A DNA stretch of 64,000 nt from NCBI RefSeq assembly GCF_900188125.1, contig NZ_FZOW01000008.1:1-64000 (forward strand), given 5' to 3'. The notes below the pieces were generated by a model that saw only the letters and a program-made list of their open reading frames with translations, did not search any database and was not told the DNA's origin. Positions 43,410-50,977 of this stretch are shown piece after piece. The position numbers and the translations under genes were made by a program. Every line of letters starts with the position of its first letter. Position 1 is the stretch's first letter. Source of the DNA: Rhodococcoides kyotonense (GTDB lineage Bacteria > Actinomycetota > Actinomycetes > Mycobacteriales > Mycobacteriaceae).

Positions 43410-43807
43410 CGCTCGGAATCTCCTTCTTCGGCATAGCGGGTGTCGAGCGCCGAGGCGATCAACGCTTCGAGGTCGGATCGGTCCAGTCCCGCCGCGACGC
43501 CATGCGCGACCCAGCGATCCAGTTCTTCGGTCAGTGCCGCCTTCTCTGCCATCCCGGGCTTGGCAAGGGTGGCGACGACGAAAGTGCCGAGCCCCGGCCG
43601 TGGTTCGACCAACCCGTCCCGTTCGAGCTCGCGGTAGGCCTTGAGCACAGTGTTCGGGTTGATCGCCAGAGCGCCGACGACGTCCTTGGCAGTCGGCAAC
43701 CGTTCGCCGACCGTCAGTTCACCCAGGCGTAGAGCCTGCTTGGTCTGCAGCACCAGCTGGACGTACGCGGGGATGCCGGAACGCCGGTCGATCCGGTACG
43801 CGATCAT
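43406..43807 (-). CDS. GntR-family (YtrA subfamily) transcriptional regulator
   Basis: A 133-residue regulator starting at ATG 43807. The winged helix (YVQLVLQTKQALRLGELTVG, LPTAKDVVGALAINPNTVLK, YRELERDGLVEPRPGLGTFV) is typical GntR, and the C-terminal domain is only ~45 residues, as in the YtrA subfamily that controls ABC transporter operons. A perfect 10-bp-arm inverted repeat lies 8 bp upstream, so autoregulation is likely. Confidence 0.88.
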   Translation of the reverse strand: MIAYRIDRRSGIPAYVQLVLQTKQALRLGELTVGERLPTAKDVVGALAINPNTVLKAYRELERDGLVEPRPGLGTFVVATLAKPGMAEKAALTEELDRWVAHGVAAGLDRSDLEALIASALDTRYAEEGDSER

Positions 43808-43814
43808 TTGCCAC

Positions 43815-43840
43815 CATTTCACTAGTGCGTTAGTGAAATG
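43815..43840. promoter_or_regulatory. YtrA-type operator candidate
   Basis: CATTTCACTA (43815-43824) and TAGTGAAATG (43831-43840) are perfect inverted arms separated by GTGCGT. The site directly precedes the GntR gene start (43807, minus strand) and probably overlaps its promoter. Confidence 0.65.
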
Positions 43841-43910
43841 ACTGTAGAACACGAACGGTCGTTATGTAAGAGGGAGTTTGTCCTCGACGGGACGAGGGGA
43901 AGCTACGCCC

Positions 43911-44852
43911 GTGCAAACCTTCCTGCCCGAAGCCGGGTTCGTACGGTCCGCTCGTGCGCTCGACGACCGACGCCTCGGGAAGCAACGTGTCGAGACGTTC
44001 CAAATTCTGCGTGCGCTGATCTGGCCGACGTACGGATGGAAGCGTCATCCCGCGGTCACCATGTGGCGAGGGTTCACGCCGGCGCTCATCGCGTACGGCG
44101 TCGCGACGTGCCGCGAATGGGCCGCGCGTGGCCACGCGGATGCACTCGAAGCGCAGCTTCTCGACTACGGCCCGGCGTTCACGTTCGACGAACTCAGCCG
44201 CGAAGGCCGGCTACCGCCCTGGCTGGGCGACGACGCAGTCCACGACAGTCACCGACGCTCGCTGGCGAACAAAGCCCCCGACCTGTATCCCAAGGACTGG
44301 TCCGGCGACACCGGATACGTCTGGCCCACCCCGCCCTACCCAGTGTGGCCCTTACCTTTTCGGGTCGGTACAGATACGTTGGCCGCCGAGACGCCGACGA
44401 AAACCGTCGGACATCTGCTCGACGCCGCTGCACCCGGCGCTGCTCTCCTCGAACCCGGACACCCGGCGTGGGATGCGTTGCAGCAGTTGAAGAAAAGAGA
44501 ATCGGTCGCCATCGACTTCACCGAACCGTCGACACTCGCCCTGGCTGCCAGTCGAATTCGCGCCGGTCTGACGGCGCGCATTCTGGACCTCGACGCCCCG
44601 ACCGACGACCCTTTGCCTGCCAAGACTTCCGAGCAGGGCGGAACGGTGTCGAAATCGATCGCGCGGATGCCCAGCGAAGAGGACCGCGAAGCCATGGCCG
44701 CCGAAGCGACCGACCCGGGCCGAATTCGCTACTTCAGGCGGGGCCAGACCGTCGTCGACCCTTCTCGTTTTTCTCTTGTCGTGACGACCGGTGCGCCTGT
44801 GCCGGCCGAATTGGCGGATACAACGACTCTGGCGATCACGCCTGCGCGGTAG
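43911..44852 (+). CDS. MSMEG_6728-family protein (pyrimidine-dimer-glycosylase-like domain)
   Basis: A 313-residue protein starting at GTG 43911 (VQTFLPEAGFVRSARALD). The first ~130 residues match the family opening: RRLGKQRVETFQILRAL, YGWKRHPAVTMWRGF, ALIAYGVATCREWA, related to the T4 endonuclease V (pyrimidine dimer DNA glycosylase) region. The R-LGKQRVE motif carries likely catalytic residues. The C-terminal half is acidic, low-complexity and probably disordered, ending with a YFRRGQTVVDPSRFSLV motif. A DNA-repair role is suggested only by the domain. Confidence 0.75.
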   Translation: MQTFLPEAGFVRSARALDDRRLGKQRVETFQILRALIWPTYGWKRHPAVTMWRGFTPALIAYGVATCREWAARGHADALEAQLLDYGPAFTFDELSREGRLPPWLGDDAVHDSHRRSLANKAPDLYPKDWSGDTGYVWPTPPYPVWPLPFRVGTDTLAAETPTKTVGHLLDAAAPGAALLEPGHPAWDALQQLKKRESVAIDFTEPSTLALAASRIRAGLTARILDLDAPTDDPLPAKTSEQGGTVSKSIARMPSEEDREAMAAEATDPGRIRYFRRGQTVVDPSRFSLVVTTGAPVPAELADTTTLAITPAR

Positions 44853-45043
44853 CCCGCGGTGTTTCGGTGCCCTAACCGTCAGTGACATCCCGACCCGATG
44901 CGAGGACGATCGAAACAACCGGTCTCGTCTCGACCGGTCGGAACGCGCTTCGTCATTGCGGGGCTGCCGCACTCCGAGCCAGCCAGCGAATGTGGCCCTG
45001 CCACTGGGCGGGAGCGTGAAATCGCACTGCGCGGGGAGGACTC
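44853..45043. other. 191-bp intergenic region
   Basis: No gene, strong palindrome or repeat was recognised. It precedes the LLM-class oxidoreductase, whose GGGGAGGA ribosome binding site lies at its end. Confidence 0.4.
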
Positions 45044-46189
45044 ATGAATGGCTTCAGAACTGGACTGATGGACAGTGCATTGCACCCTCGGTTCGCATCC
45101 GATCTACTTCTTCGGACCACACGACAGACCGCCGCTGCGGGCGGAGCGGACTCGATGTGGATTCCCGACCATCTCAACGGAATTCTGCCGCGATCGATCT
45201 GGACGCCGAAACATCTCGGCATGGCAAAACTGTTGCCCAAGGCCGATGCGACACTCGAGCCGTGGACCACGTTGGGGTACGTCGCCGCACAGAACAGGTT
45301 GACGCGCCTGCGGTTGGGCGTAGGAGTCACCGATGCGGGTCGTCGAAATCCTGCGGTGACGGCCCAGGCCGCAGCGACGATTCACCAGCTCAGCCGCGGC
45401 CGAGCGATCCTCGGCATCGGCCCAGGCGAACGCGAAGGCAACCAACCCTATGGGGTGAATTGGGAGAAACCCGTCGCACGATTCGGCGAAGCACTTGCCA
45501 CGATTCGGGCTTTGTGGAATTCCGGAGGCTCACCCGTCACGCGGGAGTCGCAGTTCTTCCCGCTGGACAAAGCGGTGTTCGACATTCCTCCCCATAAAGG
45601 GAAATGGCCGGAGATCTGGGTTGCGGCGCACGGTCCTCGCATGCTGCGCATCGCGGGTCGCTACGCCGACGCCTGGTTCCCCGCCTATCCGCAGCAGCCG
45701 AAACAGTACGCCGAAAAGCTCGCCGCAGTTCAAGCAGCCGCCGTCGACGCTGGCCGCGACCCGACCACCATCATCCCTGCAGCGACTCTGTTCGTGCTGA
45801 CCGCACGCAGTTCCGGACAGGTCGACGAGATGGTGGAATCCGTCGGCGCCCGGGCCTATGCGCTGTGTGTGTCCGCCGAGGTGTGGGCACGACACGGCGT
45901 CGAGCATCCGCTGGGCGCGAATTTCTCAGGGATCCAAGACTTGTTGCCGCAGAACTTCGATGCTGAGACGGCGCTCGACTACGTGAAGCGTGTGCCGCCG
46001 TCGTTGATTCGCGAGGTCTGTTTGACGGGGACTCCGTCCGAGATTCTCGATCAAGCCAGTGAGTGGCGTGACCACGGGCTTCGATACGCGGTGCTGTGCA
46101 ACATCAGCGCCGTTCACACGAAACTGTCTGTCGGCCTTGCTTCTTCACTCCCGCTGATTCAGATTCTGCGGGGGATGCGCAGGCTGTGA
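45044..46189 (+). CDS. LLM-class flavin/F420-dependent oxidoreductase
   Basis: A 381-residue TIM-barrel protein of the luciferase-like monooxygenase superfamily. Landmarks are SMWIPDHLNG, TTLGYVAAQNRLTRLRLGVGV, RRNPAVTAQAAATIHQLSRG and RAILGIGPGEREGNQPYGV, typical of F420-dependent mycobacterial and rhodococcal members. It likely uses F420 (or FMN) to oxidise or reduce a small substrate. A GGGGAGGA site precedes ATG 45044. A palindromic repeat follows the stop after 11 bp. Confidence 0.85.
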   Translation: MNGFRTGLMDSALHPRFASDLLLRTTRQTAAAGGADSMWIPDHLNGILPRSIWTPKHLGMAKLLPKADATLEPWTTLGYVAAQNRLTRLRLGVGVTDAGRRNPAVTAQAAATIHQLSRGRAILGIGPGEREGNQPYGVNWEKPVARFGEALATIRALWNSGGSPVTRESQFFPLDKAVFDIPPHKGKWPEIWVAAHGPRMLRIAGRYADAWFPAYPQQPKQYAEKLAAVQAAAVDAGRDPTTIIPAATLFVLTARSSGQVDEMVESVGARAYALCVSAEVWARHGVEHPLGANFSGIQDLLPQNFDAETALDYVKRVPPSLIREVCLTGTPSEILDQASEWRDHGLRYAVLCNISAVHTKLSVGLASSLPLIQILRGMRRL

Positions 46190-46199
46190 CCACTGCCGT

Positions 46200-46241
46200 C
46201 GTGAGTGAAAATGTATAGCGGGCTATACATTTTCACTCACG
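46200..46241. repeat. dispersed 40-bp palindrome, copy 2, between convergent genes
   Basis: GTGAGTGAAAATGTATA (46201-46217), loop GCGGGC, then TATACATTTTCACTCAC (46224-46240): perfect 17-bp arms, extended by C46200 and G46241. It differs from copy 1 (33958-33997) at only two positions. It lies between the convergent LLM and lsr2 genes. Just after it, ACGTGCGCAGC is repeated directly at 46239 and 46260. Confidence 0.65.
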
Positions 46242-46272
46242 TGCGCAGCCTCTCTGCTTACGTGCGCAGCGT

Positions 46273-46647
46273 CTAGTGAGCTTCCTCATACGCCTCGACG
46301 ATGCCCGCGGGAATGCGTCCGCGATCGTTGATTTCGTAGCCGCTGTCGGCCGCCCACTGACGGATGGCGCGGGTCTGCGAGGCATCGCGCTTCACGGGAG
46401 CTGCGGGTGCCGGCGCCGCTTTGGTCGTCACTCCGGCCGGTGCTGCTTTCCTCTTACGGCCGCCGACGCGCGTGGCGAAGCCGACGTAGTAATCCAACTT
46501 CTTCCGAAAGTCGTTGGCGTTCTTGTTCTTCAGATCGATCACATAGTCGACGCCGTCGAGCGAGAACTCGATCGATTCCCCTTGCCCCTCATCGATTGCA
46601 GTGCCGTCGATGTCGTCGATCAATTCGTAAATGACTTGCTTGGCCAC
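46273..46647 (-). CDS. lsr2: Lsr2 nucleoid-associated protein
   Basis: A 124-residue Lsr2: N-terminal dimerisation domain (VIYELIDDIDGTAIDEGQGE, FSLDGVDYVIDLKNKNAND), a basic Ala/Pro linker, and the C-terminal AT-DNA-binding domain with SQTRAIRQWAADSGYEIN and the minor-groove RGR motif (DRGRIPAGIV). Lsr2 is the H-NS analogue of Mycobacteriales: it bridges DNA and silences horizontally acquired AT-rich genes. It is monocistronic. It converges with the LLM gene across the palindromic repeat. Confidence 0.93.
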   Translation of the reverse strand: MAKQVIYELIDDIDGTAIDEGQGESIEFSLDGVDYVIDLKNKNANDFRKKLDYYVGFATRVGGRKRKAAPAGVTTKAAPAPAAPVKRDASQTRAIRQWAADSGYEINDRGRIPAGIVEAYEEAH

Positions 46648-46670
46648 GTTCCGATGCCTTTCGAAGTTCG

Positions 46671-46880
46671 GTGAGTTACCCCCAGGTTAACCACTGTAGA
46701 TCTCGATGCGGAAATTGGAGCAACGAATTGCCGATAGGACGCAAGACAAAGGGCCCCGAGAAATGCACTCTTTTCGATACAGTGCACCTCGATACCGCGC
46801 CACATGGCCATTTCGACAAACCGTCCGGTCCGGATGAGCCCTTGATCGGCGCCATCGTGTCCGAGTTGCGACTCCCCTGA
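46671..46880 (+). CDS. doubtful small ORF in the lsr2 upstream region
   Basis: A 69-codon frame from GTG 46671 (alternative TTG 46728). The second half (DTVHLDTAPHGHFDKPSGP and following) has GC-rich third positions suggesting coding, but the first half does not, and it overlaps the probable lsr2 promoter region. No family or ribosome binding site is evident. Confidence 0.2.
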   Translation: MSYPQVNHCRSRCGNWSNELPIGRKTKGPEKCTLFDTVHLDTAPHGHFDKPSGPDEPLIGAIVSELRLP

Positions 46881-46936
46881 GCGGCGTCGGTATGGCAGTC
46901 TGGTGAGAGGGATCACTAGACGACGGGGAGACTCGG

Positions 46937-47647
46937 ATGGGGACCAGAGCTGAAACAGTACATAGCGCGATCGCCGAGTTGGCTCGCGCAATGCATACCT
47001 CGAGCAGCTCCAATCCGGTCACTGCAGACACCGTGATTGCCGAGGTCACAGCCGGTGCGACGCGATTCGTTCCCGGCGTCGACCACGCGGGCGTCAGCCT
47101 CATTCATCAGCACGGCAAGAAGCGCTCGTTCGAGGCGGTCGCTCCCACCGGGGACATTCCCGAGTACATCGATCATCTTCAGGAGAAACTCGGGATCGGT
47201 CCGTGCCTGGATGCCATTCGCGACAAAGCCACTCTGCGGGTCGCCGACTACACCGTCGAGGCGCGGTGGCCGGAACTGACCGAAGCGATCCTCGGCAGCA
47301 CCGCCGTCCGATCCAGCCTCTCGATTTTCCTGTACACCGATCAGCAGTCGATCGGGGCGCTCAACCTCTATTCGGAAACGACCGACTCCTTCGACGAGGA
47401 CATCATCGAGCAGGCCGAGGCGCTCGCCGCACATGCGGCCGTCGGAATTTCGGGCGCGCGTAGGGACGAGCAGTTCCGCTCTGCCCTCGCCTCGCGCGAC
47501 ATCATCGGGCAGGCAAAGGGGATCGTCATGGAGCGCTTCGCGATCGACGCTCTTCAAGCGTTTCGACTATTGAGCAAGCTGTCGCAAGACCAGAACATTC
47601 CCGTACTCCAACTTGCTCAGCAAGTCATCGATTCCGAGCATCCCTGA
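46937..47647 (+). CDS. GAF and ANTAR domain sensor/RNA-binding regulator
   Basis: A 236-residue cytosolic protein. Residues ~20-165 form a GAF domain (VPGVDHAGVSLIHQHG, LGIGPCLDAIRDKATLRVAD, SLSIFLYTDQQSIGALNLYS) and residues ~175-230 an ANTAR RNA-binding domain (ASRDIIGQAKGIVMERF, DALQAFRLLSKLSQ). ANTAR proteins act as antiterminators by binding paired hairpins in leader RNAs. GAF-ANTAR fusions are common in Mycobacteriales; their ligands are mostly unknown. It opens the signalling island that also holds STAS, CheR and CheB genes. It overlaps the convergent 47625-48053 gene by 23 bp. Confidence 0.88.
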   Translation: MGTRAETVHSAIAELARAMHTSSSSNPVTADTVIAEVTAGATRFVPGVDHAGVSLIHQHGKKRSFEAVAPTGDIPEYIDHLQEKLGIGPCLDAIRDKATLRVADYTVEARWPELTEAILGSTAVRSSLSIFLYTDQQSIGALNLYSETTDSFDEDIIEQAEALAAHAAVGISGARRDEQFRSALASRDIIGQAKGIVMERFAIDALQAFRLLSKLSQDQNIPVLQLAQQVIDSEHP

Positions 47648-48053
47648 CGTTCTTCCGTTGCGGCTGAGTCTTTTTCGCGTTGAAGTCCGCGTTAGCCTCG
47701 CGCGCACTGATGACACTGGCGATATCGTTCTCCTTGGCAGCACGACGATGGTCGGCTGCGGCACGCCTGTGCTCCTCGATGTCGCCGAACCCTTGCGCGA
47801 TCGCGCGTTCGTGCACTTCCGCTGCCCGCACATGTGCCATCGCCGCGCGATGATGGCCGACGGACGCAGCCAGATGCGCTCGCGCTGCGCGGTCGTACGC
47901 GAGTTCGGCGCGTTCCTGAGCAGACCGCGCGGTCTCCGGCGTACACGGCTTTCCGGCGCCCAAGTCCACGCGTCGCTGCTGCAACTCGCGCGCACGCGCG
48001 GCCGCTGCGCTACCCCGCTCGGCCGGGCCGACGGGCCTCGTTTCGTCACTCAC
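47625..48053 (-). CDS. Ala/Arg/His-rich helical hypothetical protein
   Basis: A 142-residue protein, nearly all helix, rich in Ala, Arg, Glu and His, with repeating RAA-x-xH spacing (YDRAARAHLAASVGHHRAAM, AEVHERAIA, HRRAAADHRRAA). The His/Ala/Arg pattern suggests a coiled-coil or helical hairpin, possibly metal-binding or associated with nucleic acid. It is placed between the GAF-ANTAR and STAS-ATPase genes and is transcribed opposite to both. I do not recognise a named family. Confidence 0.6.
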   Translation of the reverse strand: MSDETRPVGPAERGSAAAARARELQQRRVDLGAGKPCTPETARSAQERAELAYDRAARAHLAASVGHHRAAMAHVRAAEVHERAIAQGFGDIEEHRRAAADHRRAAKENDIASVISAREANADFNAKKTQPQRKNVRDARNR

Positions 48054-48231
48054 GGATTCACCTGCCCGGACATCCGCTTACTCGTTACCTCGATCTCGGT
48101 GCATTCCACTATAGAACGCTCGGCATCGCGTGACCGGCCACGACGAAGGGTAGACTCGGCAACGTTCGTACCAAACGAAAACGAGCCCGACCGAATTGCG
48201 GCTGCGAGGCAGATTCCGTGAGGCAGACCCT

Positions 48232-48999
48232 GTGTCCGTAGACGTTTCCACCTCCACCGAGTGGGTCGGTCAGATCCCCGTCGTACATCTGTGTGGAGTT
48301 CTCGACGCTCGGAGCTACCTGCACGTTCGCAACGCGATCGTCAAGGCGGCAACCGACGGACCGAAAGCCGTCGTCGTCGTCATCGATCATCTGGTGGCGT
48401 CGTCGCCCTCGGCGTGGACGGTATTGACGAGCGCCAGCTGGCTCATCCGCCAGTGGCCGGGCATTCCGCTTCTGGCCGTCTCCAGCTCTCCCGGCCGCAA
48501 GACCGAACTCACCCGCAACGCCATCACCAGATACGTGCCACTGCACGCGACGCTCGACGACGCATTGGCCGCGGTCGACATCGACCGTCACGACGAGGGC
48601 ACGCGCCTGCGCGTCCGCCATCACCGCCCGCGGAGCGGTTCCGCGTTGGTGCAGATGCGCGACCTGGTGACCGACACGTTCGAAGGCTGGGGCCTCCCCG
48701 AGTGCGTGCCCGCGGCGCGGTGCATCGTCTCGGTGTTGAGCGGAAACGTCCTCCAACACACCGACAGCGATCTCGATCTACGTATCGAGGTGATCGGTCA
48801 GCAGATCAAATTCGCGATGTCCGACGACAGCGATGCTCCCGCAGTGCTGCGTGAAGCCGCGGCCACCAACAACGTCTACGTGTCGGGATTGGCGATCCTG
48901 GCGGCGTTGTCGCACTCGTGGGGCAGCGCTCCCACAGGCAACGGCAAGACCGTCTGGGCCGTTCTCGGTCCCGAGCAGTACCTCTCGATGTACCGCTAG
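48232..48999 (+). CDS. STAS-HATPase fusion (anti-sigma-type signalling protein)
   Basis: A 255-residue protein from GTG 48232 (TTG 48196 is an alternative). Residues ~1-115 resemble a STAS/anti-anti-sigma domain; the phospho-serine region is VASSPSAWTVL (~54-65). Residues ~155-250 resemble a GHKL/RsbW-type ATPase: N-box-like SVLSGNVLQHT with N172 and H176, G1-like SDDSDAP, and a G2-like GLAILAALSHSWG ending TGNGKTVWAVL. The usual N-box Glu is replaced by Val168 and the G1 glycine by Ser/Asp, so kinase activity is doubtful. It converges with and touches the CheR gene. Confidence 0.7.
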   Translation: MSVDVSTSTEWVGQIPVVHLCGVLDARSYLHVRNAIVKAATDGPKAVVVVIDHLVASSPSAWTVLTSASWLIRQWPGIPLLAVSSSPGRKTELTRNAITRYVPLHATLDDALAAVDIDRHDEGTRLRVRHHRPRSGSALVQMRDLVTDTFEGWGLPECVPAARCIVSVLSGNVLQHTDSDLDLRIEVIGQQIKFAMSDDSDAPAVLREAAATNNVYVSGLAILAALSHSWGSAPTGNGKTVWAVLGPEQYLSMYR

Positions 49000-50846
49000 T
49001 TCTCGTCGTCGATGTGCACCAGCAGCATCGACCCTCGGATTTCTCGATCGTGCACCTTGAACGGACTGCAGCGCACGAGAACTCGGACCGCACGTCCCCG
49101 GCGATTGATCGCGTCGAGGCGAATGGACTCGGAGTAGTTCTCGTCGACCAAGGCATTACCCATCAGCGGTCTCAGCGGGGAAGTCGGCAACCCGATATCC
49201 AGATTGAGCAGCGCCCTCCCCCGCGCTTCCTGGTCGGTCACGCCCCACAACTCGGTCGACGCGCGGTTCCACACCGTCACGCGCATATCGCGGTCGACGA
49301 CGATTATGCCGACGTTCGCCGAGTCGAGTATCGAATCGAAGAATTCCTGCGCTTGAGTCAATTCCATCGTCTTGTCCCCGAGCGTCCCGTTGATCTCGTG
49401 AAGCTCGTCGTTGGTCGACTGCAACTCCTCGTTCATCGTCTCGAGTTCTTCGTTGGTCGACTGCAATTCCTCGTTGGTGGTCTCGAGTTCTTCCACCGTC
49501 GACTGGAGTTCTTCGTTCGTGGTCTCGAGCTCCTCGTTGGTCGACTGCAATTCCTCGTAGGCGTTCTCGAGTTGCTTGTTGGTCTCCTCGACCTTGTCGA
49601 GCAATGCCCGCGTGGTGCTGACGTCGAAGAACGCGATCGACACACCCGTCAACCCGTTGCTCGAATCGATCAACGGATTCACGTGAATCTCGAGCCAGAT
49701 CGGTTGGCTCCCGTGTTGCAGCCATTCGACCTCACGGATGCGCGACGACCGTCGCTCCACCTTGGCCTGCTCGACATATCCGCGAAGCTCGACCGGACGG
49801 TACGACAATTCGAGGTCCCGCAGCAGTCGTCCGACATCGCGAGCCGACAATCCGAACAGCGATTCCGCCTGCTGATTCACCATCGCCACGGTCTCGTCGC
49901 TCGTCAGCACCACCTGCGCGACGGGTGTGTAGTGGAACGCCAGCTCACGCAGATTGGACACCGCAGGCTGGTCGTGACCGACGTCGGCGAGCGCGTCGGC
50001 AGAGGACTGCAGCGAAACGCCCCGCTGGTTCAGCGACTTTCGGAACAGTCGGTTCTTGAGATCGAACGGTACGAACCGGTCACTGTGACTGAGCAGCATC
50101 TCGGCGTGACCGAGAAACAGAATGCCGTGCGGTGCCAGAGCGAAATGGAGACGGCCCAGAACGCGTCGCTGCGTCTCCGCATTCAGGTACATCAGTGTGT
50201 TGCGGCAGACCAGTAGGTCTATTCGTGAGATCGGCGCATCCTGAACAAGATCGTTCCGGCCGAAGATGACGGCTCGACGCAGATCCTTGCTGAAGACGTA
50301 CCGCGCGCCGTCCTGATCGAAATAACGCGCGAGGTATCCGGCCGGAATGTTCTCCACTGCCTTCGCCTCGTACGACGCCTGCCGGGCTTGCGACAGTGCC
50401 TCCTCGTCGACGTCCGTCGCATAGATCTTGACGCGCTGCCGAAAGCTTTCCGCGCCCACTGCGTCGGCGATGAGCATGGCCAGTGAATAGGCTTCCTCAC
50501 CCGTCGCGCATCCGGCACTCCAGACTCGAATCGGATCGTCGGGACCACGCTGCGCGAGCAACTGTGGAATGACGATCGTGCGAAGAACGTCCCACGCGTC
50601 CGAGTCGCGAAAGAACGCGGTGACGTTGATCAGGATGGTGTTGAACAACGCCGCGAACTCGTCCGCACTGACCTGCAGGTGGTCGAGATAGTCGGGGAAT
50701 CCCTCGATTCCGACCTGTTCCATGCGGTGGCGAACCCGACGCATCAGGGACGTGCGCTTGTACCCCGTGAAGTCGAATCCACGCGCATCACGCAGGTACC
50801 GCAGCAACGCCTCGAAGTCGTCGTCGAGTTCCTCGGCCACACCCAA
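48996..50846 (-). CDS. cheR: CheR methyltransferase fused to PAS domains through a long coiled coil
   Basis: A 616-residue protein. Residues 1-275 are CheR: FTGYKRTSLMRRVRHRM, ILINVTAFFRDSDAW, and the SAM-binding WSAGCATGEEAYSLAM (109-124) and DLLVCRNTLMYL. Residues ~300-410 form a PAS domain (TPVAQVVLTSDETVAMVNQQ), ~415-490 a coiled coil made of EELQSTN/EELETTN repeats, and ~500-612 a second PAS (SANVGIIVVDRDMRVTVWNRA). It should methylate glutamates of receptors, but no MCP is in the window. Divergent from cheB across a 131-bp interval. Confidence 0.88.
   Translation of the reverse strand: MGVAEELDDDFEALLRYLRDARGFDFTGYKRTSLMRRVRHRMEQVGIEGFPDYLDHLQVSADEFAALFNTILINVTAFFRDSDAWDVLRTIVIPQLLAQRGPDDPIRVWSAGCATGEEAYSLAMLIADAVGAESFRQRVKIYATDVDEEALSQARQASYEAKAVENIPAGYLARYFDQDGARYVFSKDLRRAVIFGRNDLVQDAPISRIDLLVCRNTLMYLNAETQRRVLGRLHFALAPHGILFLGHAEMLLSHSDRFVPFDLKNRLFRKSLNQRGVSLQSSADALADVGHDQPAVSNLRELAFHYTPVAQVVLTSDETVAMVNQQAESLFGLSARDVGRLLRDLELSYRPVELRGYVEQAKVERRSSRIREVEWLQHGSQPIWLEIHVNPLIDSSNGLTGVSIAFFDVSTTRALLDKVEETNKQLENAYEELQSTNEELETTNEELQSTVEELETTNEELQSTNEELETMNEELQSTNDELHEINGTLGDKTMELTQAQEFFDSILDSANVGIIVVDRDMRVTVWNRASTELWGVTDQEARGRALLNLDIGLPTSPLRPLMGNALVDENYSESIRLDAINRRGRAVRVLVRCSPFKVHDREIRGSMLLVHIDDEN
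49412..49554 (-). repeat. internal ~42-bp DNA repeats encoding the CheR coiled coil
   Basis: The codons for the alternating EELQSTN and EELETTN heptads (residues ~431-483) form tandem near-repeats of 42 bp (two heptads), recurring three to four times with slight variation. This is coding repetition inside cheR, not a CRISPR or intergenic repeat. Confidence 0.65.
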
Positions 50847-50977
50847 GTCCTTTCACAGCGCAGTTCATTGCCGATCGGCGACCATGACTGCAGCGTCCAT
50901 TCTGACGCATCCACGGCGCCCTGATCGGACAGCCCGACAATTCGGTTAGAAGTGGTTCCGACGGGTAAGCCCGTGAC
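50847..50977. promoter_or_regulatory. divergent cheR/cheB promoter region
   Basis: A 131-bp interval separates the divergent CheR and CheB starts, so both promoters must lie here. I see no perfect palindrome of more than 6 bp per arm; the stretch is notably less GC-rich than the flanking genes. Confidence 0.4.

Noticed and set aside
49412..49554. Regular repeats considered as a CRISPR array
   Set aside because: They lie in frame inside cheR and encode alternating coiled-coil heptads; there are no unique spacers.
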